Origin: JAITVB01 sp031553805
GTDB lineage: Bacteria > Bacteroidota > Bacteroidia > Bacteroidales > Rikenellaceae
Direction: 5' to 3'
DNA: 64,000 bases
Assembly: GCA_031553805.1 (NCBI GenBank)
Contig: JAVBLC010000002.1
Coordinates: 124,001-188,000 of the forward strand
A program made the position numbers and the translations under genes. The notes under the pieces were generated by a model. That model was not told the DNA's origin and did not search any database. It saw only the letters and a list, made by a program, of their open reading frames with translations. Every line of letters begins with the position of its first letter. Within the stretch, counting starts at the first letter, position 1. Of this stretch, positions 26,624-35,436 are shown in pieces.

Positions 26624-26979
26624 CCGGCCAAACCCTGCTGTGGCTGGCATAGAACCGCGCCTTTTTATAAAAAGGCGCCCCAAAAATTTTACTGAGAACC
26701 GGAGCGAAGCGGAGCTCTGCGCAGCAAAACTTCGTTTCTCCTGACTTACTTTACTCGGCCTTACCAAAGGTTTTAGAGAGGGGCCCCTTTCCCGAGTGGC
26801 GATCGAAAACTCGATGCGCTACAGGGAAGGGGGCCCCTCTCTAAAACCTTTATTAAAACTAAGCAAGGGAGGTCGAGGAAAGCAAGGCTTTCCAAAAAAG
26901 TTTTTGGTGCCGCTTTTTACAAAAAGCGGCAGTTCCAGGCGGCCCGTAGCAAAGTCGGTTGGGTTACGCGGATAAGGGG
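26624..26979. repeat. Large-hairpin composite element, copy 2
   Basis: Hairpin 26657-26678 (arms GCGCCTTTTT and AAAAAGGCGC), conserved block about 26690-26764, a 28-bp inverted repeat with one mismatch (26766-26793 with 26824-26851, loop 30 nt), and a closing hairpin 26909-26930 (arms GCCGCTTTTT and AAAAAGCGGC). Its stem sequence differs from the copy at 15082 yet stays complementary. Confidence 0.8.
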
Positions 26980-28371
26980 TTAATTGTCCAGTATGGTTCC
27001 TGCGTCTCGGAAAGCGGGGTAGATGAATTCGACCCGGGGGCTTCCTTTGGATTGGATTTTTGGCTGAATGGGGGCACTGGGGCCGCCGGGGGCGTCGGGA
27101 AATTCGGCGGCGACGAGTTTCAGGAGGAACGGGTCTTCGAGGATTTCTCCGAAGTCGCCGATATTGATGGTGGTTTCGTCGACATGGAAAGTCGGTGTGA
27201 TTCCGTTGTCGAATTTGTAGTCGCCGCTCCGGTCGGCGATACGTGTGACGATGGGGTGCAGCTCCCACAGGACGCGTTTACGGCTGTCGGTAACGGTGAT
27301 CGACCCGAGGTTCTTGCCTTTGGTTTTTTCTCCGTAGCTGATCACGGGAATATAGTCCGAGAGGCAGTGCATAACCACTTCGCTGGCCGATGCGGTTTGG
27401 GCGCCTGTGATTACGTATAGCTTGTTGAGGTTAAGGTTTTGGCTGTTTAATTCAGCTGTCGAGAGCTCGAAGCGGAGTGCTTCGGGCTCGTTGTTTTGTT
27501 TGCGCAGGTCGGCGTAGTAGGCAGCGTTATATTCGAGCCGGGCGAAGATTTCCTTATTTTCGACGTAGACGCGCGGTGCGATGAGGCTGGCCAGGGTGCG
27601 GGCGACGTTGAGTTCGCCGCCGTTGTTATAGCGCAGGTCGAGGATCATGGCATTGACGCCGGAGCGTTTGAACCAGGCAAATTTCTCTTTGAGTTCGTCG
27701 AGGAAGATGTTGCTTCCGCCGGGCCTGAAGTTTTTGTAAACCAGATAGGCTACGCGGTTCGTCCCCCAGGCATAGACCGAGTCGGCCAGCACGGGGTGGT
27801 CGAGGTAGAGGGCTTTGCTGATGGTGACTTCGCGTATCGGATCGAGTGAGGCATTGCACTGGGTGAGCCTGATCGTTTCCTGTTGGTTCCACCAGTAGGT
27901 ATAAGCGCTGGTGATGGGTTTGTCGTCGGCTTTGCTGAATATGTCGCCCCGTTTGATGCCGACCTGGTCGGCTGGCGACCCGGGTACGACGTAGAGTACC
28001 TGCATGGCCGACACCACCCCGCTGATGGTCACCAGCCGCGAAGAGAAGCCGAAGTCGGTTTCGTAGGTGTCGCTGCCCGTGGCGATTTCGGCGACCATCG
28101 AAGCCTTGGTGGCGCCATCCAGGGCCAGGATGTAGGTAAAACGGTCGGATGTGTGGCAGAGCGAATAGAAGTAAGCTGTCGGGTCCAGGCTCGAGGAAAC
28201 GTATTTCTCCGGCAATTCGGCGCTCCAGAGATAATAGTGCTTCATCTGGTCGTAAATCCACTGGTTCGTTTCATTGAGCGTCACGGGGCCTGCCGGCTCG
28301 GGATCCTTTTTGCAGGAGGACGAGGTTAGCAGGGCGATCGACAGTATGGTCAGGATACGTTTCATAATCAT
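26980..28371 (-). CDS. S41-family peptidase lipoprotein with PDZ domain
   Basis: The 463-aa product starts with a lipoprotein signal ending TSSSC, then a helical N-terminal part, a PDZ domain (ISGVVSAMQVLYVVPGSPADQVGIKRGD) and the tail-specific protease domain: MILDLRYNNGGELNVARTLASLI and TGAQTASASEVVMHCLSDY, with the nucleophile Ser in SASE. A Lys a short way downstream would be the base. Such carboxyl-terminal proteases act in the periplasm or at the surface. It overlaps the AraC-type regulator gene by 4 nt, so both are made from one transcript. The real start may be the Met at 28365. Confidence 0.85.
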   Translation of the reverse strand: MIMKRILTILSIALLTSSSCKKDPEPAGPVTLNETNQWIYDQMKHYYLWSAELPEKYVSSSLDPTAYFYSLCHTSDRFTYILALDGATKASMVAEIATGSDTYETDFGFSSRLVTISGVVSAMQVLYVVPGSPADQVGIKRGDIFSKADDKPITSAYTYWWNQQETIRLTQCNASLDPIREVTISKALYLDHPVLADSVYAWGTNRVAYLVYKNFRPGGSNIFLDELKEKFAWFKRSGVNAMILDLRYNNGGELNVARTLASLIAPRVYVENKEIFARLEYNAAYYADLRKQNNEPEALRFELSTAELNSQNLNLNKLYVITGAQTASASEVVMHCLSDYIPVISYGEKTKGKNLGSITVTDSRKRVLWELHPIVTRIADRSGDYKFDNGITPTFHVDETTINIGDFGEILEDPFLLKLVAAEFPDAPGGPSAPIQPKIQSKGSPRVEFIYPAFRDAGTILDN

Positions 28372-29297
28372 TCGTGCGATTTCAGAAATTTGGTCGAGTG
28401 CGCCCGGTACTGGAGCGGCGTCTTTCCGGTGGCTTTCTTGAAGAATGTCGAAAAATACTCGACGTTTTCAAACTGCAACAGGATCGAAATTTCCTTGATG
28501 CTTTTATCTGAAGTCACCAGAAAGGTTTTGGCTTTCTGGAGCTTGAGTTCGTTCATGTACTTGGCCGGAGCAAACCCTGTGTATTCCTTAAACGTGCGGC
28601 GGAACCACGAGTAGCTCAGGTTCAATTGCCGCGCGATCTCTTCGGCCGACAGGGGCGAGAAGATGTTTTCCTGCATCATCGACTTGGCCTTGTTGATCTT
28701 GCGGATGATCTCCTTGTCTGCAAACTGGCGGTCGCGTTGGTTAGAGTAAACGGTCCCCAACAAATGTGCCACGATGCCGGCCAGCAGTTGCTGGAACCCG
28801 GCTTTTTCGCCCGAGGCGACTTCGATCGCCTGGTTGTAGAGGCTGATCACCTGTTCGTTGATTCCGAGGTAGAACAAGGGCGAGGCGGGCGAAAAAAACT
28901 TGCTTTTGACCCAATGGTCTGCGATGCCCCCTTTGAACCCGATCCAGTATTCGTCCCATCCGCCGTCGTCGTCGGGGCGGTAAGTGTGCCACTCGCCGGG
29001 GAAGAGCAGGAACATATCGCCTTCGTTGACCCGGGTGGGGGCGAGGTGTTTCGACTGGAACGTGCCTTTGCCGCGCGAGAGGTAGACGAGTTGGAATTCG
29101 CCCAGGATGCGTCCCTTGCGGTGGTCGAAATAGTAGTGGGTGGGGTGGTCGCGGGTCGGAGGGTAGACGGCGACCCGGCGGATGCGGTGGTAACCGGTGG
29201 TCGTGACCGTCAAGCCCCACTGCTCGTCCGTTTCGTTGGCGACCAGGTACTTTAGCAGGGAGGTGGCCTTGGGATCAATTTCGTCCATTCCGCACAT
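28368..29297 (-). CDS. AraC-family regulator, probable RhaR-type activator
   Basis: The 309-aa product has an AraC-type ligand-binding half (RKGRILGEFQLVYLSRGKGTF, MFLLFPGEWHTYRPD cupin-like) and two helix-turn-helix motifs at the C-terminus (SAEEIARQLNLSYSWFRRTFKEYTG and SIKEISILLQFENVEYFSTFFKKATG). It is divergent from rhaB across a 235-nt region with two -7 boxes. In Bacteroides the rhamnose operon is activated by an AraC-type RhaR, so control of rhaBAT by rhamnose is the most likely job; that is inference from position. A second possible start Met lies 9 nt downstream. Confidence 0.85.
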   Translation of the reverse strand: MCGMDEIDPKATSLLKYLVANETDEQWGLTVTTTGYHRIRRVAVYPPTRDHPTHYYFDHRKGRILGEFQLVYLSRGKGTFQSKHLAPTRVNEGDMFLLFPGEWHTYRPDDDGGWDEYWIGFKGGIADHWVKSKFFSPASPLFYLGINEQVISLYNQAIEVASGEKAGFQQLLAGIVAHLLGTVYSNQRDRQFADKEIIRKINKAKSMMQENIFSPLSAEEIARQLNLSYSWFRRTFKEYTGFAPAKYMNELKLQKAKTFLVTSDKSIKEISILLQFENVEYFSTFFKKATGKTPLQYRAHSTKFLKSHE

Positions 29298-29316
29298 CGA
29301 TTAACGTATAATCTTT

Positions 29317-29427
29317 CAAATATAACGAATAATTTCGAGATTTAGGACAAGAAAAATGAAAAAATCAAAAAACAAAGTGCCCGGATCAATAATTTCAGTC
29401 ATTGTATGGGAATTATCCCTATATTTG
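29317..29427. promoter_or_regulatory. Divergent rhamnose control region
   Basis: Minus-strand -7 box TATATTTG at 29324-29317 for the regulator and plus-strand TATATTTG at 29420-29427 for rhaB. The rhaB promoter has no TTTG at -33, as expected when an activator is needed. The 9-mer AATAATTTC occurs twice in direct orientation, at 29328-29336 and 29388-29396, exactly 60 nt apart: candidate activator half-sites. Confidence 0.5.
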
Positions 29428-29532
29428 TGTAACGGGTGAAGATTTATCGGGACGCAATGCATTCGGTTTTTGCCGGTTGGACAACCCCGGACGTCGGTCT
29501 TTATCCGTCCCCGAAACCATTAACTACCTTTT

Positions 29533-31011
29533 ATGAGCAAACAATTTCTGGCGATCGACTTGGGGGCCACCAGCGGCCGCTCCATCCTGGGATCGCTCGA
29601 GGACGGCAAGATCCGGATGCGTGAACTGACCCGCTTTCCGAACCTGATCAAAAAAATCCACAACCACTATTACTGGAACATATTCCTGCTCCACGACCAC
29701 ATCAAGGAGGCTTTGGCCGCCTGCGTGCGTGAGGGGATCGAGATCGACTCGATCGGGATCGACACCTGGGGCGTCGATTTCGCCTTTGTCGGGGCTGACG
29801 GGGCGATGCTCGGGCTACCCTATGCCTACCGCGATCCGCACACCGACGGTGCGCCCGAGGAATATTTCCGGCTTGTTCCCCGCGAGAGGGTTTATGACCT
29901 GACGGGGATTCAGGTGATGAATTTCAACAGCCTTTATCAGCTTTACGCGATGACCCGCGACCATTCGTCGCAACTGGGTTGTGCTGCCAAGCTGCTCTTT
30001 ATGCCCGATGCGCTCTCTTACCTGCTCACGGGCAAGATGGTGACTGAATACACGATCGCTTCGACCTCGCAGATCCTCAATCCGCGCACGAAGCAGATGG
30101 AGGCTTCGTTGCTGGAAGCAATCGGCCTGACACCCGACCTGTTTGCCGAGATGGTGATGCCGGGCGCGGTGGTCGGCATGCTGACCGACGACATCTGCCG
30201 TGAGGTGGGGGTGAAACCGGTGCCGGTGATCGCCGTGGCGGGCCACGATACGGCTTCGGCCGTGGCGGCTGTGCCGGCTTCCGACGAAAAATTCGCCTAC
30301 CTCAGCTCGGGCACCTGGTCGCTGATGGGGATCGAAACGAAAGACCCGATCATCAACGAGCGCTCGATGGCGATGAACTTTACGAACGAGGGCGGGGTCG
30401 AAGGTACGACCCGCTTCCTGAAAAATATCACCGGGATGTGGCTGCTCGAACGCTGCCGCGAGGAGTGGAAGGCCGAGGCATCGTATTCCTACCCCCAACT
30501 GGTGGGGATGGCCCACAGCGTCGATCCGTTCCATTGCATGATCGATCCCGACGATCCGTCGTTTGCCAATCCGGCGAGCATGACCGAAGCGATCGCGGCC
30601 TATTGCCGCCGCACGGGCCAGCCGGTTCCGGCGACCCACGCTGAATACGTGCGGGTGATTTTCGAAAGCCTGGCGCTGAAATACCGCTATGTGTTGGAGA
30701 TGCTGCGTTCGGTGGCGCCGTTCCCGATCGAGAAGTTGCATGTGATCGGCGGCGGTTCGCAGAACGAACTGTTGAACCAGTTTACGGCCAACGCACTGGG
30801 TATTCCGGTGGTGGCCGGTCCGTCGGAAGCGACGGCGATCGGCAACATCATGATCCAGGCCAAGGCTTCGGGCGAGATCGCGTCGTTGGCCGATATGCGT
30901 GCGGTGATCGGCGCGTCGATTGACCTCAAGACGTATAACCCGCAGCAGGCGGCCCTGTGGCAGGAAGCTTACGACCGTTTCCTGCAGGCGTGCCACCTCG
31001 AAAAGATATAA
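29533..31011 (+). CDS. rhaB: L-rhamnulokinase
   Basis: The 492-aa sugar kinase of the FGGY/ASKHA fold has the ATP-binding start LAIDLGATSGRSI, GIDTWGVDFAFV, the substrate region, VAGHDTASAVAAVPA and LSSGTWSLMGIE, and the C-terminal signature VIGGGSQNELLNQFTANALGIPV. It phosphorylates L-rhamnulose at O1. Length matches E. coli RhaB. It leads rhaB, rhaA and rhaT, but a 650-nt repeat-filled gap separates it from rhaA. No rhamnulose-1-phosphate aldolase is found in the window. Confidence 0.95.
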   Translation: MSKQFLAIDLGATSGRSILGSLEDGKIRMRELTRFPNLIKKIHNHYYWNIFLLHDHIKEALAACVREGIEIDSIGIDTWGVDFAFVGADGAMLGLPYAYRDPHTDGAPEEYFRLVPRERVYDLTGIQVMNFNSLYQLYAMTRDHSSQLGCAAKLLFMPDALSYLLTGKMVTEYTIASTSQILNPRTKQMEASLLEAIGLTPDLFAEMVMPGAVVGMLTDDICREVGVKPVPVIAVAGHDTASAVAAVPASDEKFAYLSSGTWSLMGIETKDPIINERSMAMNFTNEGGVEGTTRFLKNITGMWLLERCREEWKAEASYSYPQLVGMAHSVDPFHCMIDPDDPSFANPASMTEAIAAYCRRTGQPVPATHAEYVRVIFESLALKYRYVLEMLRSVAPFPIEKLHVIGGGSQNELLNQFTANALGIPVVAGPSEATAIGNIMIQAKASGEIASLADMRAVIGASIDLKTYNPQQAALWQEAYDRFLQACHLEKI

Positions 31012-31186
31012 TTACGAGTTAGGAATTCCGATTTGTGCCTCCTGTCAAGCGGCCTTTAGGGTAGCAAAGTGCCGATAGGCGCGGCGAGGTGTGTTCCCCA
31101 CAGGGATTTTCCCTGTGCTGCAACAAGAACCTTTAGGTCGGCATCCGTAGGCCAGCGGGCCGTAAGGGCCGCAACGCGCCTCCAAG

Positions 31187-31296
31187 GAAATGGCGTGAAA
31201 AAAATGTTGCGAAAAGCGTAAGCGGAGTCCACTGTTTGAGCCCGCAGGGCGAGTTGTGGACAGAGTAGCTTTTCGGAACATTTTTTAGCCATTTCC
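31187..31296. repeat. Nested palindrome family, copy 3
   Basis: Outer arms GGAAATGGC and GCCATTTCC; middle arms AATGTTGCGAAAAGC (31203-31217) and GCTTTTCGGAACATT (31268-31282) with one mismatch; inner GTCCAC and GTGGAC. Relative to copy 4, AATATT/AATATT has become AATGTT/AACATT, a paired change. Confidence 0.8.
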
Positions 31297-31315
31297 TTGA
31301 GCGCTTGATTTTTTG

Positions 31316-31343
31316 CCCACTTTTTTATCAAGAAAAAAGTGGG
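31316..31343. repeat. Hairpin with variable-stem pattern
   Basis: CCCACTTTTTT (31316-31326) pairs with AAAAAAGTGGG (31333-31343); homologous in position to 19565-19592 but with changed paired bases. Confidence 0.75.
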
Positions 31344-31450
31344 ATGTAGAAATCTCTGAAGAAAAAGTTCTTTAGGAATAGCAGAAAATCCCCTTGTGCG
31401 GGGACGCACTGCGCAGGGCTTGCAGCCCGCGCGTGGGTTTTAGGGGCCAC

Positions 31451-31585
31451 CGCACAAGAGATTTTTATGCATTGAAGGGTTGCCTCTGCCGGGCCGGCTC
31501 TGGCATAAAAATCTCCAGGAAAGCCGCCCCCCGCGCAGGAGGGAACAGCTCCGCGAGGGTACTGCCGCTTTTTATAAAAAGCGGC
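31451..31585. repeat. 13-bp inverted-repeat element, copy 2
   Basis: GAGATTTTTATGC (31458-31470), exactly 32 nt, GCATAAAAATCTC (31503-31515), then the palindrome with arms GCCGCTTTTT and AAAAAGCGGC at 31564-31585. Confidence 0.8.
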
Positions 31586-31662
31586 ACCAAAAATTTTTCT
31601 GGAAAACTTCGTTTTCCCAGACTGACTTTGATTGAACAATTAACTATAACAACTTAACCATT

Positions 31663-32922
31663 ATGAGCAAACAGATCGAGCAGGCCTATCAGGCCGCCAA
31701 AGAACGCTACGCAGCCCTGGGCATCGACACCGACAAAGCCCTCGCCGAACTCCAAAAACTGTCAATTTCCCTCCATTGCTGGCAAACCGATGACGTTACC
31801 GGTTTCGAAAACCCCGACGGCGAACTCACCGGCGGTATCCAGGCCACCGGTAATTACCCCGGCAAAGCGCGCACCATCCAAGAAGTACACGCCGACCTGA
31901 AGAAAGCCCTCTCCCTCCTTCCGGGCTCGCACCGCGTCAACGTACACGCCATCTACGGCGACTTCTCGTCGGGCAAAGCCGACCGCAACCAGATCGAACC
32001 CAAACACTTCCAGGGCTGGATCGACTTCGCCAAAGAAGCCGGCGTGAAACTCGACTTCAACTGCACCTGCTTCTCACACCCCCTCTCGGACGACGGTTTC
32101 ACCCTCTCGAGCCCGAAAAAGGAAGTGCGCGAATTCTGGATCGAACACGTGCAGCGCTGCCGCATCATCGCCGAAGAGATGGGGAAACAACTCGGCTCAC
32201 CCTGTATCCACAACATCTGGATTCCCGACGGCTCGAAAGATATGACCGTCGATCGCCTCGGCTACCGCCAGAACCTCAAAAATTCGCTCGACCAAATTTT
32301 TAAGACAAAACGTAATCCCGCTTATATGCGCGACTGCATCGAGTCGAAACTCTTCGGCATCGGCAGCGAAAGCTACGTGGTGGGTTCGCACGAATTCTAC
32401 ATGGGCTACGGCGTGGCCAACCAGGTGATGATTACCCTCGACTCGGGGCACTTTCACCCGACCGAAGTGATCTCGGATAAAATTTCGTCGCTGCTGCTCT
32501 TCGCCCCCGAAATCATGCTGCATGTAAGCCGCGGCGTGCGTTGGGACAGCGACCACGTGGTGACGCTGAGTGACGAACTGCTGGCCCTGTCGCAGGAAAT
32601 CATCCGTGCCGAAGCCCTCGACCGCGTACACGTGGGCCTCGACTATTTCGACGCATCGATCAACCGCATCGGCGCTTACGTAGTGGGCGTTCGCGCCACT
32701 CAGAAAGCGTTCCTGCAGGCCATTCTCGAACCGATCAAACAACTGCGTTCGTACGAAGCCGCCGGCCAGAACTTCCAACGCCTGGCGCTGCTCGAAGAAG
32801 GCAAGGCGCTGCCGTGGAACGACGTGTACGACTATTTCTGCCAGAAGAACGGTGTGCCCGTTGGAACGGACTACATCGCCGCCATCGAGCAGTACGAAAA
32901 AGAGGTAACGTCGAAACGCTAA
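31663..32922 (+). CDS. rhaA: L-rhamnose isomerase
   Basis: The 419-aa protein is exactly the length of E. coli RhaA and carries ISLHCWQTDDVTGFE, NVHAIYGDFSSGKADRNQIEP, HNIWIPDGSKDMTVDR, the metal-site region MITLDSGHFHPTEVISDK and LHVSRGVRWDSDHVV. It is a Mn-dependent TIM-barrel enzyme that interconverts L-rhamnose and L-rhamnulose in the cytoplasm. It is followed by rhaT after 29 nt. No strong promoter is seen directly upstream; the weak box TGACTTTG near 31624 lies in repeat sequence. Confidence 0.97.
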   Translation: MSKQIEQAYQAAKERYAALGIDTDKALAELQKLSISLHCWQTDDVTGFENPDGELTGGIQATGNYPGKARTIQEVHADLKKALSLLPGSHRVNVHAIYGDFSSGKADRNQIEPKHFQGWIDFAKEAGVKLDFNCTCFSHPLSDDGFTLSSPKKEVREFWIEHVQRCRIIAEEMGKQLGSPCIHNIWIPDGSKDMTVDRLGYRQNLKNSLDQIFKTKRNPAYMRDCIESKLFGIGSESYVVGSHEFYMGYGVANQVMITLDSGHFHPTEVISDKISSLLLFAPEIMLHVSRGVRWDSDHVVTLSDELLALSQEIIRAEALDRVHVGLDYFDASINRIGAYVVGVRATQKAFLQAILEPIKQLRSYEAAGQNFQRLALLEEGKALPWNDVYDYFCQKNGVPVGTDYIAAIEQYEKEVTSKR

Positions 32923-32951
32923 TCACTGACTACTAACCCAAACCTAATCCT

Positions 32952-33983
32952 ATGAATGCATTATTAGGATTTTTAATCATCGCCATCGGCAGTTTCGGGC
33001 AATCGAGTTCGTATGTGCCGATCAAAAAGGTAAAGAACTGGGCCTGGGAAAGTTTCTGGCTTTCGCAGGGCATCTTTGCGTGGTTGGTGTTCCCGCTGCT
33101 GGGGGCGCTGATCGCTGTTCCGGAAGGACACAACCTCTTCTCGTTGCTTGGGACGGCTCCCGAGGCTTGGAAATCGGTGGTCTACGGTGCCCTGTGGGGC
33201 GTGGGCGGGCTGACCTTCGGGCTGAGCATGCGCTACCTGGGCGTGGCGCTGGGCCAATCGATTTCGCTCGGCACCTGCTCGGCGTTCGGTACGCTGCTGC
33301 CGGCCATCTTTGCCGGTGACAACCTCTTTCAGGGCAACGGGCTGATCCTGCTGATCGGTGTCTGCATCACGCTCGCCGGTATTTCGGTGATCGGTTATGC
33401 GGGCAGCCTGCGGGCCAAACATATGCCCGAAGAGGAACGCAAGAAAGCGATCCAGGATTTCGCCCTGACCAAAGGGTTGCTGGTGGCCCTGCTGGCGGGT
33501 GTGATGAGCGCCTGCTTCGCGCTGGGGCTCAACGCCGGCGGACCGATCAAGGAGAGCATCATCTCCCTTGGCACCCCGGCCCTGACCGCCGGTTTGCCGG
33601 TGATCCTGCTGGTGACTTTCGGCGGCTTTGTGACCAACGCCTCCTATTGCATCTTCCAGAATGTGAAGAACGGCACGGGCAAAGACTATTTCTCGGTTCC
33701 GGGAAGCGTCTTTGTGAACAACCTGCTGTTCTGCGCCCTGGCCGGTGCGTTGTGGTATTCGCAGTTCTTCGGCCTCGAACTCGGCAAGAGTTTCTTTGCC
33801 GATTCGCCGGTACTGCTGGCTTTCTCGTGGAGCATCCTGATGGCGTTGAACGTGACGTTCAGCAACGTCTGGGGCATTATCCTCAAGGAGTGGAAAGGCT
33901 CGGGCCGGAAGACGATGGTGTGGCTGACGATCGGTCTGCTGATCCTGATCTTCTCGGTGTTCTATCCCGAGTTGGCGAAATAG
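32952..33983 (+). CDS. rhaT: L-rhamnose/H+ symporter
   Basis: The 343-aa protein has about ten hydrophobic spans and starts ALLGFLIIAIGSFGQSSSYVP, with KNWAWESFWLSQGIFAWLV and the paired WGVGGLTFGLSMRYLGVALGQSI segment of the RhaT family. It imports rhamnose with protons across the inner membrane. In this cluster it takes the place that the MFS-type RhaP has in some Bacteroides operons. It closes the rhaB-rhaA-rhaT unit and is followed by a hairpin at 33999-34034. Confidence 0.94.
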   Translation: MNALLGFLIIAIGSFGQSSSYVPIKKVKNWAWESFWLSQGIFAWLVFPLLGALIAVPEGHNLFSLLGTAPEAWKSVVYGALWGVGGLTFGLSMRYLGVALGQSISLGTCSAFGTLLPAIFAGDNLFQGNGLILLIGVCITLAGISVIGYAGSLRAKHMPEEERKKAIQDFALTKGLLVALLAGVMSACFALGLNAGGPIKESIISLGTPALTAGLPVILLVTFGGFVTNASYCIFQNVKNGTGKDYFSVPGSVFVNNLLFCALAGALWYSQFFGLELGKSFFADSPVLLAFSWSILMALNVTFSNVWGIILKEWKGSGRKTMVWLTIGLLILIFSVFYPELAK

Positions 33984-33998
33984 GTTGCTGAATAAAGA

Positions 33999-34034
33999 AG
34001 AAGGGGAGCGGACCAATCAGGTCTGCCCCCTTCT
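33999..34034. terminator. Bidirectional hairpin between rhaT and the M56 gene
   Basis: AGAAGGGG and GACC pair with GGTC and CCCCTTCT around an AATCA loop. The U-tract is weak on both sides, so termination is likely but not certain. Confidence 0.5.
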
Positions 34035-34050
34035 CTATCTGGTAGCTGAA

Positions 34051-35436
34051 CTACATCGCAAAATCGATGGGCACATTGAATCGCACCCGAACGACTTCTC
34101 CTCGCTGCATGCCGGGAGTCCAATCGGGCGAGGAGGATACGACTCGCACTACTTCGTCACTTAAGAGTTCCGATGGGCTGGAGAGGATCACGATATTGCC
34201 CACTTTACCGTCTCTTTCCACGGTAAACGAGACCATTACCCGGCCCTGAATTTTCTTCTCGACGGCTTCAGCCGGATATTTCAGTTGAGAACTTACCCAG
34301 GTGCGGAAAGCCATCACATCACCGCCTTGGAATTTCGGCATCGTTTCGACATTCAGGAAGATAGTTTCCTGGGGGTTGACGGGAGTGGGAGGAGGCGGGG
34401 TTTGTGTAACCGGAGTCGCAACTTCAACGGGCGCTGGAGTTGAGCTGGGTGCCGGTGCCGGAACTGCTTCCGGACGAACCGCTTCCATAACAGGTGCGGG
34501 TGCTGGGCGGGTGAGGTCAAATTGTACATTTGCGGCCTGCAGGCGAGTGATCGCATCCGGGCTTCCGCTTTGCGGCGCCCCCGAAAAAGCCATCGTCAGC
34601 AGTGCGGCCAACGGCAGAGCCAGCAGGTAGATCGCGGCATAGCGGCGCGACGTTTTATTCTTGGTCATCATCATGATTCGGTTTTTAACGGTTTTACAAT
34701 GAAATTGGCTGGTGGGTCCGCCCACGCTGGCCGTTTGCACCTGTTGACAGATGCATTCGAGGTAGGGGACGACTTGCGCGGGGTCGCCGGTTACCCGGGC
34801 ATCGGCCAGGTACTCGTGCTGCAGTTTGAGCGAACGTTTGTAAAGAAAAACAAAGGGGTTGAACCAAAGCACCAGGGCGGCAGCTTCGACCAGCAGCAGG
34901 TCGAGCCAGTGCCGCTCATCGACATGCACCTTTTCATGCTCGAGGATCAGCGGGTCTGCCCCCTGGCCGGGGAGGAAGATCAGCGAGAAGAACGAGAACG
35001 GCGTCCCGTCGTTCGTTTCGACGATCGTCCAGCGGCCTCGTCGGACGGTTCGGCCGTTGTTTTTTATCCGGACGGCCTGCCGGACAGAAAGCAAAAAGCG
35101 AAGCAAAAGCAGGATGGCCCCGGCAAAATAGAGCACGGGCACCAGAATGTAAAAATTAAACGCTACATCATAGGCTGGGGTTGAGGTTTGTGCATCGGGA
35201 CGGATCGTAATCGGATCGATCAGGATTGGGCGGTTGAGAAATTCCGGGGCCACCGCCGGGTTCGAAAACCGCAGCAGCGGGATCACGAACGACAGGACAA
35301 GCCCTGCCAGCAACAACACACGGTTGAGCCGGAAATAGGTGCTTCGTCTGAAGAAAACCTCATAGAAGAGGTAAAATACAATCAGGCAAAGGCTTGCGCG
35401 GATCAGGTATACGAGAAATTCGTTCATCGCCGTCAA
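34051..35436 (-). CDS. M56 (BlaR1/MecR1-type) membrane metallopeptidase with C-terminal TonB domain
   Basis: The 461-aa product has membrane spans near 7-26, 40-55, 95-117 and 180-195, a zinc motif HEKVH (167-171) with HEYLAD (207-212) in the second helix, and a fifth span about 268-285. Instead of a beta-lactam sensor, the outer part is a Pro/Ala-rich linker (about 310-355) and a TonB C-terminal domain (about 365-461: YPAEAVEKKIQGRVMVSFTVERDGKV). Family knowledge: M56 proteases cleave BlaI-type repressors. It overlaps the blaI-like gene by 4 nt, so the two are a signalling pair. The signal sensed is unknown. Confidence 0.88.
   Translation of the reverse strand: MTAMNEFLVYLIRASLCLIVFYLFYEVFFRRSTYFRLNRVLLLAGLVLSFVIPLLRFSNPAVAPEFLNRPILIDPITIRPDAQTSTPAYDVAFNFYILVPVLYFAGAILLLLRFLLSVRQAVRIKNNGRTVRRGRWTIVETNDGTPFSFFSLIFLPGQGADPLILEHEKVHVDERHWLDLLLVEAAALVLWFNPFVFLYKRSLKLQHEYLADARVTGDPAQVVPYLECICQQVQTASVGGPTSQFHCKTVKNRIMMMTKNKTSRRYAAIYLLALPLAALLTMAFSGAPQSGSPDAITRLQAANVQFDLTRPAPAPVMEAVRPEAVPAPAPSSTPAPVEVATPVTQTPPPPTPVNPQETIFLNVETMPKFQGGDVMAFRTWVSSQLKYPAEAVEKKIQGRVMVSFTVERDGKVGNIVILSSPSELLSDEVVRVVSSSPDWTPGMQRGEVVRVRFNVPIDFAM

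Larger units (their letters stand above)
31012..31662. other. Gene-free gap inside the rhamnose cluster
   Basis: It contains a nested palindrome (31187-31296), a variable-stem hairpin (31316-31343), the GTGCGGGGACGCAC motif (31396-31409) and the 13-bp inverted-repeat element (31451-31585). No frame is convincing. If rhaB and rhaA share a transcript, all these hairpins would be in the mRNA. Confidence 0.65.

Noticed and set aside
31394..31657. An 87-codon frame between rhaB and rhaA
   Set aside because: It spans repeat modules and hairpins and has no family character.
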